A DNA stretch of 64,000 nt from contig JALMQS010000187.1 in assembly GCA_024734495.1 (NCBI GenBank), positions 2,533,933 through 2,597,932 on the forward strand, written 5' to 3'. The stretch's first letter is position 1; the number at the start of each line of letters is the position of its first letter. Positions 1 to 8,954 of the stretch are shown piece after piece. The position numbers were made by a program, and so were the translations under genes. The notes under the pieces are model-generated. The model saw nothing but the letters and a program-made list of their open reading frames with translations, made no database searches and was not told the origin of the DNA. This DNA is from Forficula auricularia (taxonomy: Eukaryota > Arthropoda > Insecta > Dermaptera > Forficulidae).

Positions 1-619
1 TATAATAGCTATTAATAATGCCATTAATAGCCAAAGATTAGTTCAATCAAGATGCGAACATAATTGATTAACATATTAAATAAAAAAACACTATCAAAAT
101 ATGTTTTTAAATTAGCTAATTTTGCCAAAAAATACAAATATTTTTTTCTAAAGAAGTGAAGTACAAAGTGCTGTACCATTTTGAAATCTTGACTAAATGG
201 GCCAATTTTTTAAATAACTTGCCATGCTTGTTTACTAGACTTTTTTACATTAAAGATGATTCAAAGTTAGCTGATGAAAATTTTTTAAACATAAGTAGGT
301 AAATTATAATAAGAATATTGATTTTTATTCAAATTAGTTTTTATATTAAGATTTAAATTGCATTTACTAATATATTTTACAATGCTTGATTAGAATAATT
401 AGAGAAAGCAATCGTATATAAAATATATCTTAAAAGGGAATTTCTTTTAATACACTTATTTAGTTAGAGTTTATAATATAGGAAAAAAAATATATTTAAT
501 TGTATTTTGTGAGAGGTTATAAAACAAGCTCCGACCTGTTTGCTAGAATTGGAAAAAACCTTTTCCGAATTCGATACTTCTAGGATTTCCCTTTTAACTA
601 TTAGGTGCTTCTACAATAA
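1..619. other. AT-rich stretch, nothing recognised
   Basis: Low-complexity A/T-rich DNA. No open frame, terminal repeat or RNA motif that I can support. Confidence 0.6.
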
Positions 620-638
620 CTAATACTCTCTATTGCAG

Positions 639-792
639 TGTTCAAAGTTCACTCCCCACCGTGAGTCCATGCCCCCTTGAGCCCAAGCGACGTGAATTGT
701 GAAGCCCTTCAGGCCAAAATCAACCATTTCTAGGAAGGAATCGCGCGTTGAGAACTCCCCAGTGATTCTGCGCGCTCCCACGAGTCTTCCAG
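639..792 (+). other. candidate noncoding or UTR exon
   Basis: A conspicuously GC-richer block of about 154 bases is bounded on the plus strand by a pyrimidine tract ending in ttgcag and by a consensus donor CAG followed by gtgaga. All three plus-strand frames contain stops, so if it is an exon it is untranslated (5' UTR or long noncoding RNA). The minus strand is open for 68 codons over 620-826, without a start codon at its head and without similarity I recognise, which may be chance in GC-richer DNA. Seen: base composition and splice-like borders. Inferred: exon status. Confidence 0.3.
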
Positions 793-1004
793 GTGAGATT
801 GTTTTCCATTCTTTTATGAATTTTCTTTATTCTACTCATTTTTTATTTATATATTTATTTCACAGTTAAAAAAATAACTTATCTCAATATTAATATTTCG
901 ATTTCTACTACTTTTTCAAATACTTAACTAAAATTAACATTTAATAACTCGTATTGTAAATCAGTTTTAACCTTTTTAAGCTGCCACACAAATTAAAAAA
1001 ATAC

Positions 1005-1105
1005 TATTTCTCGAAACGTCGTCCATTTTGATGAGATTTTTCCACAAAAATCTGCAATCTATTTGGTTTGAGCTTGAACTTCTCTTTCAATAAATAACTC
1101 AACTA
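1005..1105 (+). repeat. dispersed repeat fragment with CGAAACGTC core
   Basis: The segment runs from a CGAAACGTC motif to a tail reading cttctctttcaataaataac. Related copies lie at about 61,455-61,575 (plus), 53,449-53,495 (minus) and 53,680-53,755 (plus). The CGAAACGTC motif links it to the CTGATGA/GAAA foldbacks elsewhere in the window. Family unknown. Confidence 0.45.
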
Positions 1106-1111
1106 CTAAAG

Positions 1112-1971
1112 CAGGGGTGTCCAACCTTTTTGCTTAGACGGACCATATTTGATGAAAAACAAATGCTTCGGGTCGCATATAAAATATACTGATTCTTTTG
1201 ATATTTCTAATTAAAAAAAGATAGTTAATAATGTAGAATAATGTAATCTACCATGAGAATCCACCAAAGAAGCAAAAATGTCACAGCACAATAATCTATG
1301 AGTTCTTTTCCTTCAGAATATTGGTTTTCAAATCATTTAGCACTTCAAAAGTTTTAATTACTGAAATAATTAATATTTTAGAAAATATAAATATGAGATG
1401 AAGAATGGTTTTTAAATATTCGAAACTTCATTTTTTTCCCGTGAAAGCTGAGCTTATAACTTTGCTTTTAGTGAATTTTATTCTTGAAAATAGCATTATA
1501 GCCCTACGTATCTACTATTTATATATAAATTCATATTTCCAAAAAGTGAAAAGTATTGTGAAGCCAGGAGTATTTGTTTCCGTTTAGATAATTTTTATAA
1601 AATTTTAATAAAGTGACATTATTAAATTTTTCTTTCAGTTCAATCTCTGATTGAATGTATTTTCAATCAGAAAGATCGGAGGTAAAATATTTATATCTAA
1701 TAAAAATGGAGTCAAAATATGCCACAATTGCGAGTGTTTTTTCGAAATCTTGTTATATTTTTACACATTAAAAATTTAAAATCTCCCCATGTATTCTTCG
1801 AAAACTTTTGAGATGATTTTCCAATTTCTTTTTATTTTAGAAAAAAAATATCAGATTGTATTTGATGTGTTTTCCAGTAAGTATATAAAAATATTAATGT
1901 TTCAAGGAAGTTTATGATTTTATGTCGGGCCGCATCCATTGAAGTGCTGGGCCGCGGGTTGGACATCACTG
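1112..1971. mobile_element. hAT-like nonautonomous element (family hAT-A, single unit)
   Basis: The ends form imperfect terminal inverted repeats: CAGGGGTGTCCAACC on the left and the complement of GGGTTGGACATCACTG on the right. The ends are followed inward by GC-richer 'gggccgc' sequence typical of this hAT group. The 860-bp interior is AT-rich and has no transposase frame; the 60-codon plus-strand frame at 1405-1587 is not convincing. A target duplication is not clean (tactaaag versus atctagtt), so the copy is old. The interior is clearly homologous to the composites at 30.1-31.2 and 40.2-41.7 kb. Confidence 0.7.
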
Positions 1972-2149
1972 ATCTAGTTTAACTGTTCCAGTGATTCGTA
2001 AACGAGTTTTTACTATTATTATAATACACTAATATGCACAACAAACGATTTGCAATTGGACCTCTTTCATAATAAATAAATCAATAAGATATGGATTGCT
2101 AAAATATATATATGGTGTATATTTTTTAATTAAATTGATGAGAGAAGGA

Positions 2150-2260
2150 GTTACACCAAATAGGTGCATTCCCTAAAGGGCAGGGCCGAAAATGATTTCA
2201 GGTTTTTTAGTGTGCCGTCAACCAATAAAGATTGATAAACACTGGTATTTTTGGTGTAAC
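2150..2260. repeat. short inverted-repeat element, MITE-like
   Basis: GTTACACCAAATA at the left end is matched by the complement of TATTTTTGGTGTAAC at the right end, giving about 13-bp inverted termini around 111 bp. No target duplication is clear. Confidence 0.35.
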
Positions 2261-2714
2261 ATCTTATTTATTAGGATTTAAAAAACTGCATATCCAAAAT
2301 GGAAAGTGAGTCCATTAAAATACAAATTCAAAAAAGTATGAAACCATGCTAAGCACATATTCTTAATATTTGCCGCATCCCTAATAAAAGGCATTAAAAA
2401 ATCGTAACTGATTACAGCTAATACTTTTAAACATATTGAGATATGAGCAGTATTGTTACAGATATATTTTTAAAAGCACCTAGATATACGGATACAAATG
2501 CTCTTGTGAAAATTTCTTTAGATCTGATACAATTATAAACACTGTCGTGGCCTGATCAGATAACCGAAACTTGGTTTGGATGCTCGTAGTTGTGAACAAT
2601 TCCAGAATCAGTCGATCGAAATGTTGTTCTATTGTATTTTTCGTTGTTGTTTTCAATAAATTGTCATAAATAATTAAGTGTAATTTAAATACAAATTTAA
2701 CCTATTATACGGTT
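2261..2714. other. AT-rich stretch, nothing recognised
   Basis: No open frame or repeat structure that I can support. Confidence 0.5.
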
Positions 2715-2820
2715 CAGGGGCGTAGAACCTCCCCCTCCCCAAGGGCAGGGCTCCTGGGATGAGTAGCTGAGAAAAGGTGAGACCGGGCCTGGCAGGCCCG
2801 GATTATGCGTTCTAGGGTTA
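2715..2820. mobile_element. GC-rich fragment with hAT-like end and GC palindrome
   Basis: Begins CAGGGGCGTAGAACC, which resembles a hAT terminus. It contains a 9-bp-arm palindrome at 2783-2801 (CCGGGCCTG, one base, CAGGCCCGG). No partner terminus or target duplication was found, so it is probably a truncated end. Confidence 0.3.
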
Positions 2821-2829
2821 AAGCATTTG

Positions 2830-3664
2830 GAGTTGAAGATGACCTTTTTAAAATAGATACCTCCGGTAATTCTACCTAAAATAAAAATATAGATACATAT
2901 CTTGATACTCAAAAATGAATCTAGATGCACTATCTAGATACCTGAATCGAATTACTTGACAACACTGTATTTAGGTTAGATAAATAAGTTTTAAATACGA
3001 TGAGCTTGTACGAATAAAAACGATAAAAATACTTTCAAGAAGCGGCCTTAATGAAGAGGGTGAAAAAATATACTGATTTAAATGTAAACAATCTGATACT
3101 AAATGAACTTCTTTTTATTTACAAAATTACTAGTTAATGACCGCAAAACAGAAATGAAGTTTAATAGAAGTAAAAAAAAAAGAAGAAAAAACTCATTTAT
3201 ATTCCACGTTTCTATAAAGTTGAGTTTGATAGCCAGAAACATTAACGGAAAATCAATGATGCTTTAAAAGAAATATTGTTTTTCTTGATATATTTTTCGG
3301 AAAGTTTCTGTTTCTCGTATCTAAAAGTAATCCTTGGCCTTTTTCCAGTGCGGTTGGCTTTAAGAAGTCGATCATCGGAATGTAGGGCGATTTGCCTAAG
3401 AACTGATTATAGAAATCCATTAGAATATATTCAGCTGTTCGATATCATATATAAGACACAAATCGCAGTAAATTTTACACTTGATTTCATTTTACGATAT
3501 CCCATTTTCTTTATAAAAATGGAAAACCTTAACAAAACTTGGTACACTATGCAAATTTTCCTGATAAAGGGAAAGAAGCCTCTATTACAGGGATGGCTAA
3601 CAACTAACCCGCGGTTACAAAGTGAGTGACCCACCAGTCACATTTCACTAATACATTTCTCTTT
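2830..3664. other. AT-rich stretch, no gene
   Basis: Frames of up to 117 codons at 3276-3629 overlap on both strands, are rich in codons expected by chance in AT-rich DNA, and match no family I recognise. I treat them as spurious. Confidence 0.5.
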
Positions 3665-3988
3665 TAGAGCCGGTCCAAGTGCAAGTGATACAAAACATCA
3701 GGGCGCTCCTGTAAAGTCGAGGCTTACAATATTATTAAAGAAAAGAAAATCATAATAGGAAAAAATCCGCTTTGATTTATATACCTATATAGGTATTTCT
3801 TAGTACTTACTTAGTGTTTTATTTAATCAATTACATTATATTTCAATCTAGGTACTCTATTAAATTATTTAATAACAATATTATATTTTCATTATTTTTA
3901 TAAAAGGAAAATTAGCTTTTATCTTCAAAAAAATATGAAGGAGGAAGGGGTGGTACCCTAAAGGGGCGGTACCCTAAGGGCAGCCCTG
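3665..3988. mobile_element. possible degraded hAT-like element
   Basis: The right end, ggtaccctaagggcagccctg, has the form of a hAT terminus (complement CAGGGCTGCCC). The left edge near agagccggtccaag resembles the opposite terminus of CAGGGCCGG-type elements but lacks the first bases. No target duplication. Confidence 0.25.
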
Positions 3989-4223
3989 GATACTTATAAT
4001 CTATATCTAATAATGGCCAGTTATGCTATTGTAAAGAAGATTTTTTAAATTATTGTTCAATTTTGAAGAAATGTTCAAGGGTGTGTAAATAAATATTGCA
4101 CTATCAATGTTTGAACAAATCAAAGCTTTCGAGAAAAAATTAGTCATTTTTTGAGAGATAAAAAAATAAAAAATAAATAAAATAAAACAAGCTAAGATAG
4201 CTCCTACGGTTCGTTCTTCTTTC

Positions 4224-4463
4224 TTAAGGTGCCGATCCGTGACGAATGTTGGCTATCATCATGGCAATCCTCACTTTATCAACATCAATACGGAAGAGTT
4301 GTTGGGAGGTCTTGTTGAGGTTCTTCAACCACGATATTCTTCTTCATCCGGGACCTCTTTTTCCGAAAATCTTCCCCTGCAGAATAGATTGAAGCAGAGT
4401 ATACCGGGTTTCGTTCCTCATAATATGACCCAGGTACTGTAATTTTCGGGCCTTGATGGTATC
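4224..4463 (-). pseudogene. LINE reverse-transcriptase C-terminal fragment
   Basis: The minus strand reads DTIKARKLQYLGHIMRN at 4463 and downstream, then a GKIFGKRGPG stretch, one in-frame stop, RRISWLKNL, and finally KVRIAMMIANIRHG before a stop. This 'YLGHIMRN...GKR...RRISWL...IAMMIANLR' signature is a very abundant C-terminal tail of a non-LTR retrotransposon in insect genomes (family knowledge). Only about 75 codons remain: the polymerase palm and endonuclease are absent, and upstream codons are interrupted by stops. It is a dead 3' fragment; the exact clade cannot be fixed from this piece. Confidence 0.7.
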
Positions 4464-4900
4464 CTACGGTTAGAGAAACATTTTGCGAATTTCAATTTAT
4501 TTGGCAATGCAGAAGGAAATGAAAACTCAAAAAGAATTTTTCTTTAATTGAAAAAGCCTAACGAATGCTTTCGTTCAGAGAGGTTTGTTGAATTCCAAGA
4601 ACTGGATACTACCTTACAATTCATCCATTTCACACATATTCAATTTGAATATCTCAAGTTATCACTTGATCTTTGTAACTTGGAAATGGAAATAATAGAC
4701 TCCCAAGATAAATTAGGTACTATGGAAAACTATATTTATTAAGATAAACAAGAAATTAAAATAAAATAAAATAAAATCTACTAAATCTCTCGGAAGTAAG
4801 GCTAAAAACATAATTCTTGCAGAATATAATTCATTACCAAACTCATTTGAAATAAGGAAAACATTGCTTTCAATTTTCTATAAAATTTCGCTACCTATAT

Positions 4901-5126
4901 CATCATCATCATCATCATCAGCCTGTCGATAGCGACAATCCACTGCTGAATATAGGCCTCTTCCATCAAATGGAAGGGGGTTGGCATTAAGTCACCACGC
5001 TTGCCAGACGGATTGGTGACTAGGAATCAGATTATAGCCGGTCAAATATCAATGCAGGGACTCGGACTCGAACCCGGGACTCCTGCTTAGAAGGCTAGTG
5101 TCTTAAGCTCTCGGCTAATCCGATTC
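4901..5126 (-). mobile_element. tRNA-derived SINE with target duplication
   Basis: Read on the minus strand, the 5' part is tRNA-like. There is an A-box-like stretch (gattagccgagagctt), an anticodon-loop-like segment cttctaa (would be a TCT, arginine, anticodon), and a perfect B box GGTTCGAGTCC at about 5066-5076. The body carries a segment similar to ccactgctgaatataggcct, found at the 3' ends of insect retroposons, and the tail is a (TGA)n repeat. CCTATAT flanks both sides (4894-4900 and 5127-5133), consistent with a target-site duplication. The T-arm pairing has decayed, so it is not a functional tRNA gene. Confidence 0.7.
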
Positions 5127-5214
5127 CCTATATAATGAATCAAAAATTTAAGAGGAAGTCTGAAATCAGCAATACATTAACCTATATAATAATTGTAAGC
5201 CTACTAATAAAAAA

Positions 5215-5465
5215 ATCACCACTCCCCTAAAAGCTTCGAATAACAAGAACCTGTGTGGGTCGGGAGGTAGAATATCTTCATCCATCCATCCATGTCTTGC
5301 TTGTCGTAGAAGGGGACTAAAAAGGTTCCGACGTGAGGCTAACAGTTGCGGAAGCAACCTATCGTCTCAGAAGTTGTCGGATTTCATGAAATAGATCAAG
5401 CAAAAAACAGGCCAAAAAGACTGCTTAGTTTGTAGAAACAAATAAAGAAGAAGAAGAATCATATA
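5215..5465 (+). mobile_element. unclassified retroposon copy with (GAA)n tail
   Basis: Contains the core gcttgtcgtagaaggggact and ends in aataaagaagaagaagaa. A second copy of the core with flanking similarity lies at 24,936-25,060. The repeated core and simple-sequence tail point to a non-LTR-type retroposon, but no coding sequence remains. Confidence 0.45.
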
Positions 5466-5983
5466 AACCGAGAAGTGGTATTACTAATAAATAAAAAGTA
5501 ATGCAAATATTAATTACGAAGAAATTATTAAAGACCTTTCTAGACATATATTAGTTCTCCCAATTACTAAATTGTTTAAATGTCGTTTAGGTTCGTTAAT
5601 AATTCATCGCACAGGGGCATTCTCTGCCAAGTTGGAACGCTCTACTTTTGAATTGATTTTTCAAGTGAACCCGCCCAGGGGGTTTCACAATTCAGTTATT
5701 TTCCACTCACCAGAATGCGCCAGTTATTTGACTTTCTAAAACGAAGAGATTATAATATAATATTATTATTTTTTTATTTTTATAATTTCTATGCCTATCT
5801 TTATAACAAATGAAGAATTTATATATGTATACTTATTTTAATTTTAGCTACATTTTTTATCTTAATAATTACATTACTATTAAGCTATCTTGTCGTTCTA
5901 TTTAAAGACATTGTCCAACCCTTAATAAAGTACGAGCATTGACTTAGAAATAACAGCAAAAAACTAAAATTTTATAATATATC
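5466..5983. other. AT-rich stretch, nothing recognised
   Basis: No supported feature. Confidence 0.5.
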
Positions 5984-6089
5984 AGGTAGAGACACCAATT
6001 GATGACATGCACCGAATTAGTTATTTTCTTAATTTTCCTTGAGGAATGTCATCCTTAGGTGCATTTCATCAATTTTGGTGCCTCTACCT
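5984..6089. repeat. 106-bp foldback (MITE-like)
   Basis: The arms of about 30 bp, starting aggtagagacacc and ending ggtgcctctacct, are inverted repeats with a few mismatches around a 44-base centre. No clear target duplication. Confidence 0.5.
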
Positions 6090-6521
6090 TACTAATATTA
6101 TTTATTTAATTTTCACAATTTCAGAATTTTCCTATAACAATAATTTAAGTATGATTATTGGTTAGGTTGCTTTATTTTTGAAGTCATTTTTCAACTCACT
6201 CTGGTGTTTTGCGATTCAATTGTTTTCCTTTTGGGAAAAATGACCACTTTTTTAAAAAACGAATTGCTTAAGGTATAATTAAGTAAACAATTCAAAATAT
6301 TCACTATATTCTTAACCAAATAATATTATCAAAGTTAAGAGTTAGGAAAATTATTGATATTTTACGTAATGGGAAATATGCGTATATTTAAATTCAACAA
6401 GATTAAGTGAAATTAACCTAGTGTCTTTGAAAACTATTGATAATTCAAGTTAAAAATTTTTATTTCAATAACGGTATAATTAGGTTTTAGAAATTCAAAT
6501 ATATTTTTTAACACAAAAATA
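6090..6521. other. AT-rich stretch, nothing recognised
   Basis: No supported feature. Confidence 0.5.
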
Positions 6522-6529
6522 GCTATCTT

Positions 6530-6788
6530 CATGGGCGTGCCCAGATTTTTGGTTAGAAGGGAGGGCAGGACCAAAAGGGATTTGTAGATTTCAAATAAAT
6601 TAATCTAACGAATTTTTAAAATTCATTTATTACACAAGAATAACTTTTCCCCGATCTTTGCAAACCTTTTGACTAGAGTCTCTGAGAATGAAACAATATT
6701 TTCGACTAATTTACGTTGGATTACTTTGTGCCCAAGGAGGGGGAGAGGACAGCTTACCCCCACTTGACCGTACTTAGGTACACCCATG
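6530..6788. mobile_element. 259-bp hAT-like MITE with perfect 8-bp target duplication
   Basis: Left end CATGGGCGTGCCCAGA and right end the complement of CTTAGGTACACCCATG form imperfect terminal inverted repeats. The 8-base sequence GCTATCTT is present immediately outside both ends (6522-6529 and 6789-6796). Eight-base duplications are characteristic of the hAT superfamily, though P and Merlin elements share that size. The interior, including the minus-strand 64-codon frame at 6623-6817, has no recognisable protein. Confidence 0.75.
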
Positions 6789-7031
6789 GCTATCTTATAT
6801 ATCTTTCGAATCACCAAATAATATTATCTTAATGAAAAACTTTAGGCAATTTGAATTAATATTGGAAACAAATATAAATAAACTGCAACGGATCGTTGCT
6901 AAACTTTATCCAAATTCATTTGAAATATTAATATGTTTATTCCTTTATTATTAATAAGATATCACTTGCTATTTGCAGGTCATGTTGACTTTAAGTAAAA
7001 AATAATGATCGATTCCCATTTAATAGTCGAA

Positions 7032-7088
7032 GAATAACCATTCTATATTGGATTTTTACGTCAAAAATCCAATATAGAATGGTTATTC
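7032..7088. repeat. perfect 26-bp hairpin with 5-base loop
   Basis: Left arm 7032-7057 (starts gaataaccattctatattgg) and right arm 7063-7088 are exact reverse complements separated by acgtc. It abuts a tandem direct repeat (7058-7280). Confidence 0.85.
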
Positions 7089-7280
7089 CTCAAGTATTAA
7101 ATCAGAATCAATCACTATTTTTGATTTTAACTCTATACCTCCATGTCTTCAGCAATGGTTACCAATAACAACAGAAACGTCAAAAAACCAATATAGAATG
7201 GTTATTCCTCAGGTATTAGATCAGAATCAATCACTATTTTTGATTTTAACTTGATACCTCCATGTCTTCAGCAAAGGTAA
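7058..7280. repeat. tandem direct repeat, period 119 bp
   Basis: Two units starting acgtcaaaaa at 7058 and 7177 share the hairpin right arm, an 'atcagaatcaatcactattt' segment and 'gatacctccatgtcttcagc' with few differences. The first unit's start is also the hairpin loop, so hairpin and repeat are structurally linked. Confidence 0.85.
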
Positions 7281-8008
7281 CGGATAAAAAAGCAACGCAG
7301 TTGCTATGGTTATTTATAAAATTTCTTCCCAAATTTTAATCATTTCACAGCGAGAAGCCTAACCATTCTTACTTAAACAAGTTTAAATGAGCCATATTAC
7401 CGATCAAATGAATAAATTTTAAAGTTTTTATTTTTTTAATTTTGGTAAAATAAGGAATTAAAAAAAAGTACAATCTTACTCTAGAGTAAAGTACTTTAAA
7501 ATATACTTTTACTAAAAACTTTATTTAACCTTTTTTGTTGTCCCTAAGGTACTTAATTAGGATTTTAAATTTCATCAAAATTGGTTAAGTCATTTTCAAG
7601 ATATTTAGAAAAAAGCACTGAATTAAAGTACTAATGTTTGTGGGCCGATATGTACCAAAAACTAATCAGCGCTTCATTTTAAAATTTGGATAAAATATAT
7701 AATTTTTTTTATCTAAATATTTTTTTCGATTCATTAATATAAAATTCAAGATCTATCCCTGTAGTTGTAATATGCATAGAGGGTATTGTGGGTTTGTTTT
7801 TCCGCCAATGAACATTAGATTCAACAAGTGGTTGGTTTTTGTAGTTTCCAAGCTGGTCACAGGGTAGAGCCAGAGGACGAGTGGCGCCGCCGCCTGTGTC
7901 GACGCTAAAGACCAGCGTCGTTTGTTAGTTCAATGGCGTTCCACAAGAGGGCTTTGGAGTATCTTAAATTCTTATATTTATACCGCGTGGATACAATTTT
8001 TTTCCAAG
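7281..8008. other. mostly AT-rich, one GC-richer island at 7850-7960
   Basis: The island includes a hairpin GACGCT-aaagacc-AGCGTC and the GC-rich run gagtggcgccgccgcctgtg. It lacks a long frame and resembles none of the repeats in the window, so it could be host conserved DNA or an old element. The rest is featureless. Confidence 0.4.
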
Positions 8009-8010
8009 TA

Positions 8011-8342
8011 CAGTAAAACATCATTTATCCGGCCCTCATTTATCGGGACCTCCGAATTATCCGGATCGGATTTGTAGATATTTTTATTTTAATAAATGTT
8101 CACATAGATAATAATTTTCTACTCTGAAAGCAATTATAATTACACCAAAAATTTAACGTATGTATTTGTTTAATCAATTCTATATAATTTTGATATAAAC
8201 ATGTTTTTTATCGTTATAAATTCAAATTCGCTTATTTGAGGATTTGTTTTGTTTTTATTACCCAGATATAGGGATTATACGGATTTTCAATTATTAGGTT
8301 TTCCTTTGGTCCCAGTTAGTCCGGATAAACGAGGTTGTACTG
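8011..8342. mobile_element. pogo/Tigger-like MITE
   Basis: Left terminus CAGTAAAACATCATTTATCC and right terminus complementary to CAGTACAACCTCGTTTATCC form inverted repeats of the well-known pogo/Tigger type. They are flanked by TA on both sides (8009-8010 and 8343-8344), as expected for Tc1/mariner-pogo insertion. The 332-bp body has no transposase. Confidence 0.8.
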
Positions 8343-8357
8343 TATATTCGAATTTTT

Positions 8358-8954
8358 ACTTTACCATACAGGGTATGGTCAAGTATTTTAATCGTACATG
8401 AAAAAAGTGGGTTTTTTCCTTCTTTTTTGTGAAATATCCCAGAAACGACTGATATTATTTTGATTAAAAAAATTGAGCGAAACCATGGCATTTCGCTATA
8501 CAAAAAAGCTTTATAAGTGAACATCAAAAAAATTATATTTTTCTAGATAATAATTGTTTTGTCAAAATGTCTGTTAGTTAGTCTGTCTGTCTGGTTGTCT
8601 GGTTGTCCGGTTGTCGGTTGTCCGTTAGTCTGTGCGTTACCAAATTTTTGTGGACGAGCTAGCCCAAAAACTAGTTTGAATACCGAAACCAAATTTCACA
8701 CCTAATTTTGGTGCCTATCGACCCAAAATTAAGGGGGGGGGGGGGGGGGGGTTAAAAATTAAAAATCTAGGCTCTTGTACCAAACTCAACCAAATTTTGT
8801 ATACATAATCAGTGAGCCTCCAGGAGCCTAAAAATGCAAAAACTAACCCCCTCCCCTACATGATTATAAATAATTTTATTAAATACACATAAGTGAGGGG
8901 GCCAGGTTGTATGGTAAAGTCAAGTGGATGGCCACATCAGAACACGTCAGCTTA
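8358..8954 (+). repeat. interspersed repeat REP-1, copy 1
   Basis: Starts ACTTTACCATA, includes a (TCTGGTTG)n-like microsatellite near 8575-8630, and carries the mirrored TATGGTAAAGT at 8910-8920. It then continues about 34 bp (caagtggatggccacatcag...) that is conserved in other copies. A run of 19 G lies at 8733-8751. Copies in the opposite orientation lie at 28,813-29,327 and 54,113-54,959, with fragments at about 20.6, 22.3, 42.9, 43.7 and 49.3 kb. No coding frame is conserved; the class is unknown. Confidence 0.75.

Noticed and set aside
3276..3634. 117- and 67-codon frames on opposite strands
   Set aside because: They overlap antisense, show no motifs or splice context, and are of a length expected occasionally in AT-rich DNA.
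4239..4442. Plus-strand 67-codon frame starting MTNVGYHHGN
   Set aside because: It is the antisense of the LINE C-terminal fragment on the minus strand.
5037..5126. Possible arginine tRNA gene on the minus strand
   Set aside because: T-arm and acceptor pairing are broken and the segment is part of a SINE with tail and target duplication.
8009..8954. A single composite of the pogo-like MITE and REP-1
   Set aside because: The pogo-like element has its own TA-flanked ends, and REP-1 occurs elsewhere without it; they are merely neighbours.
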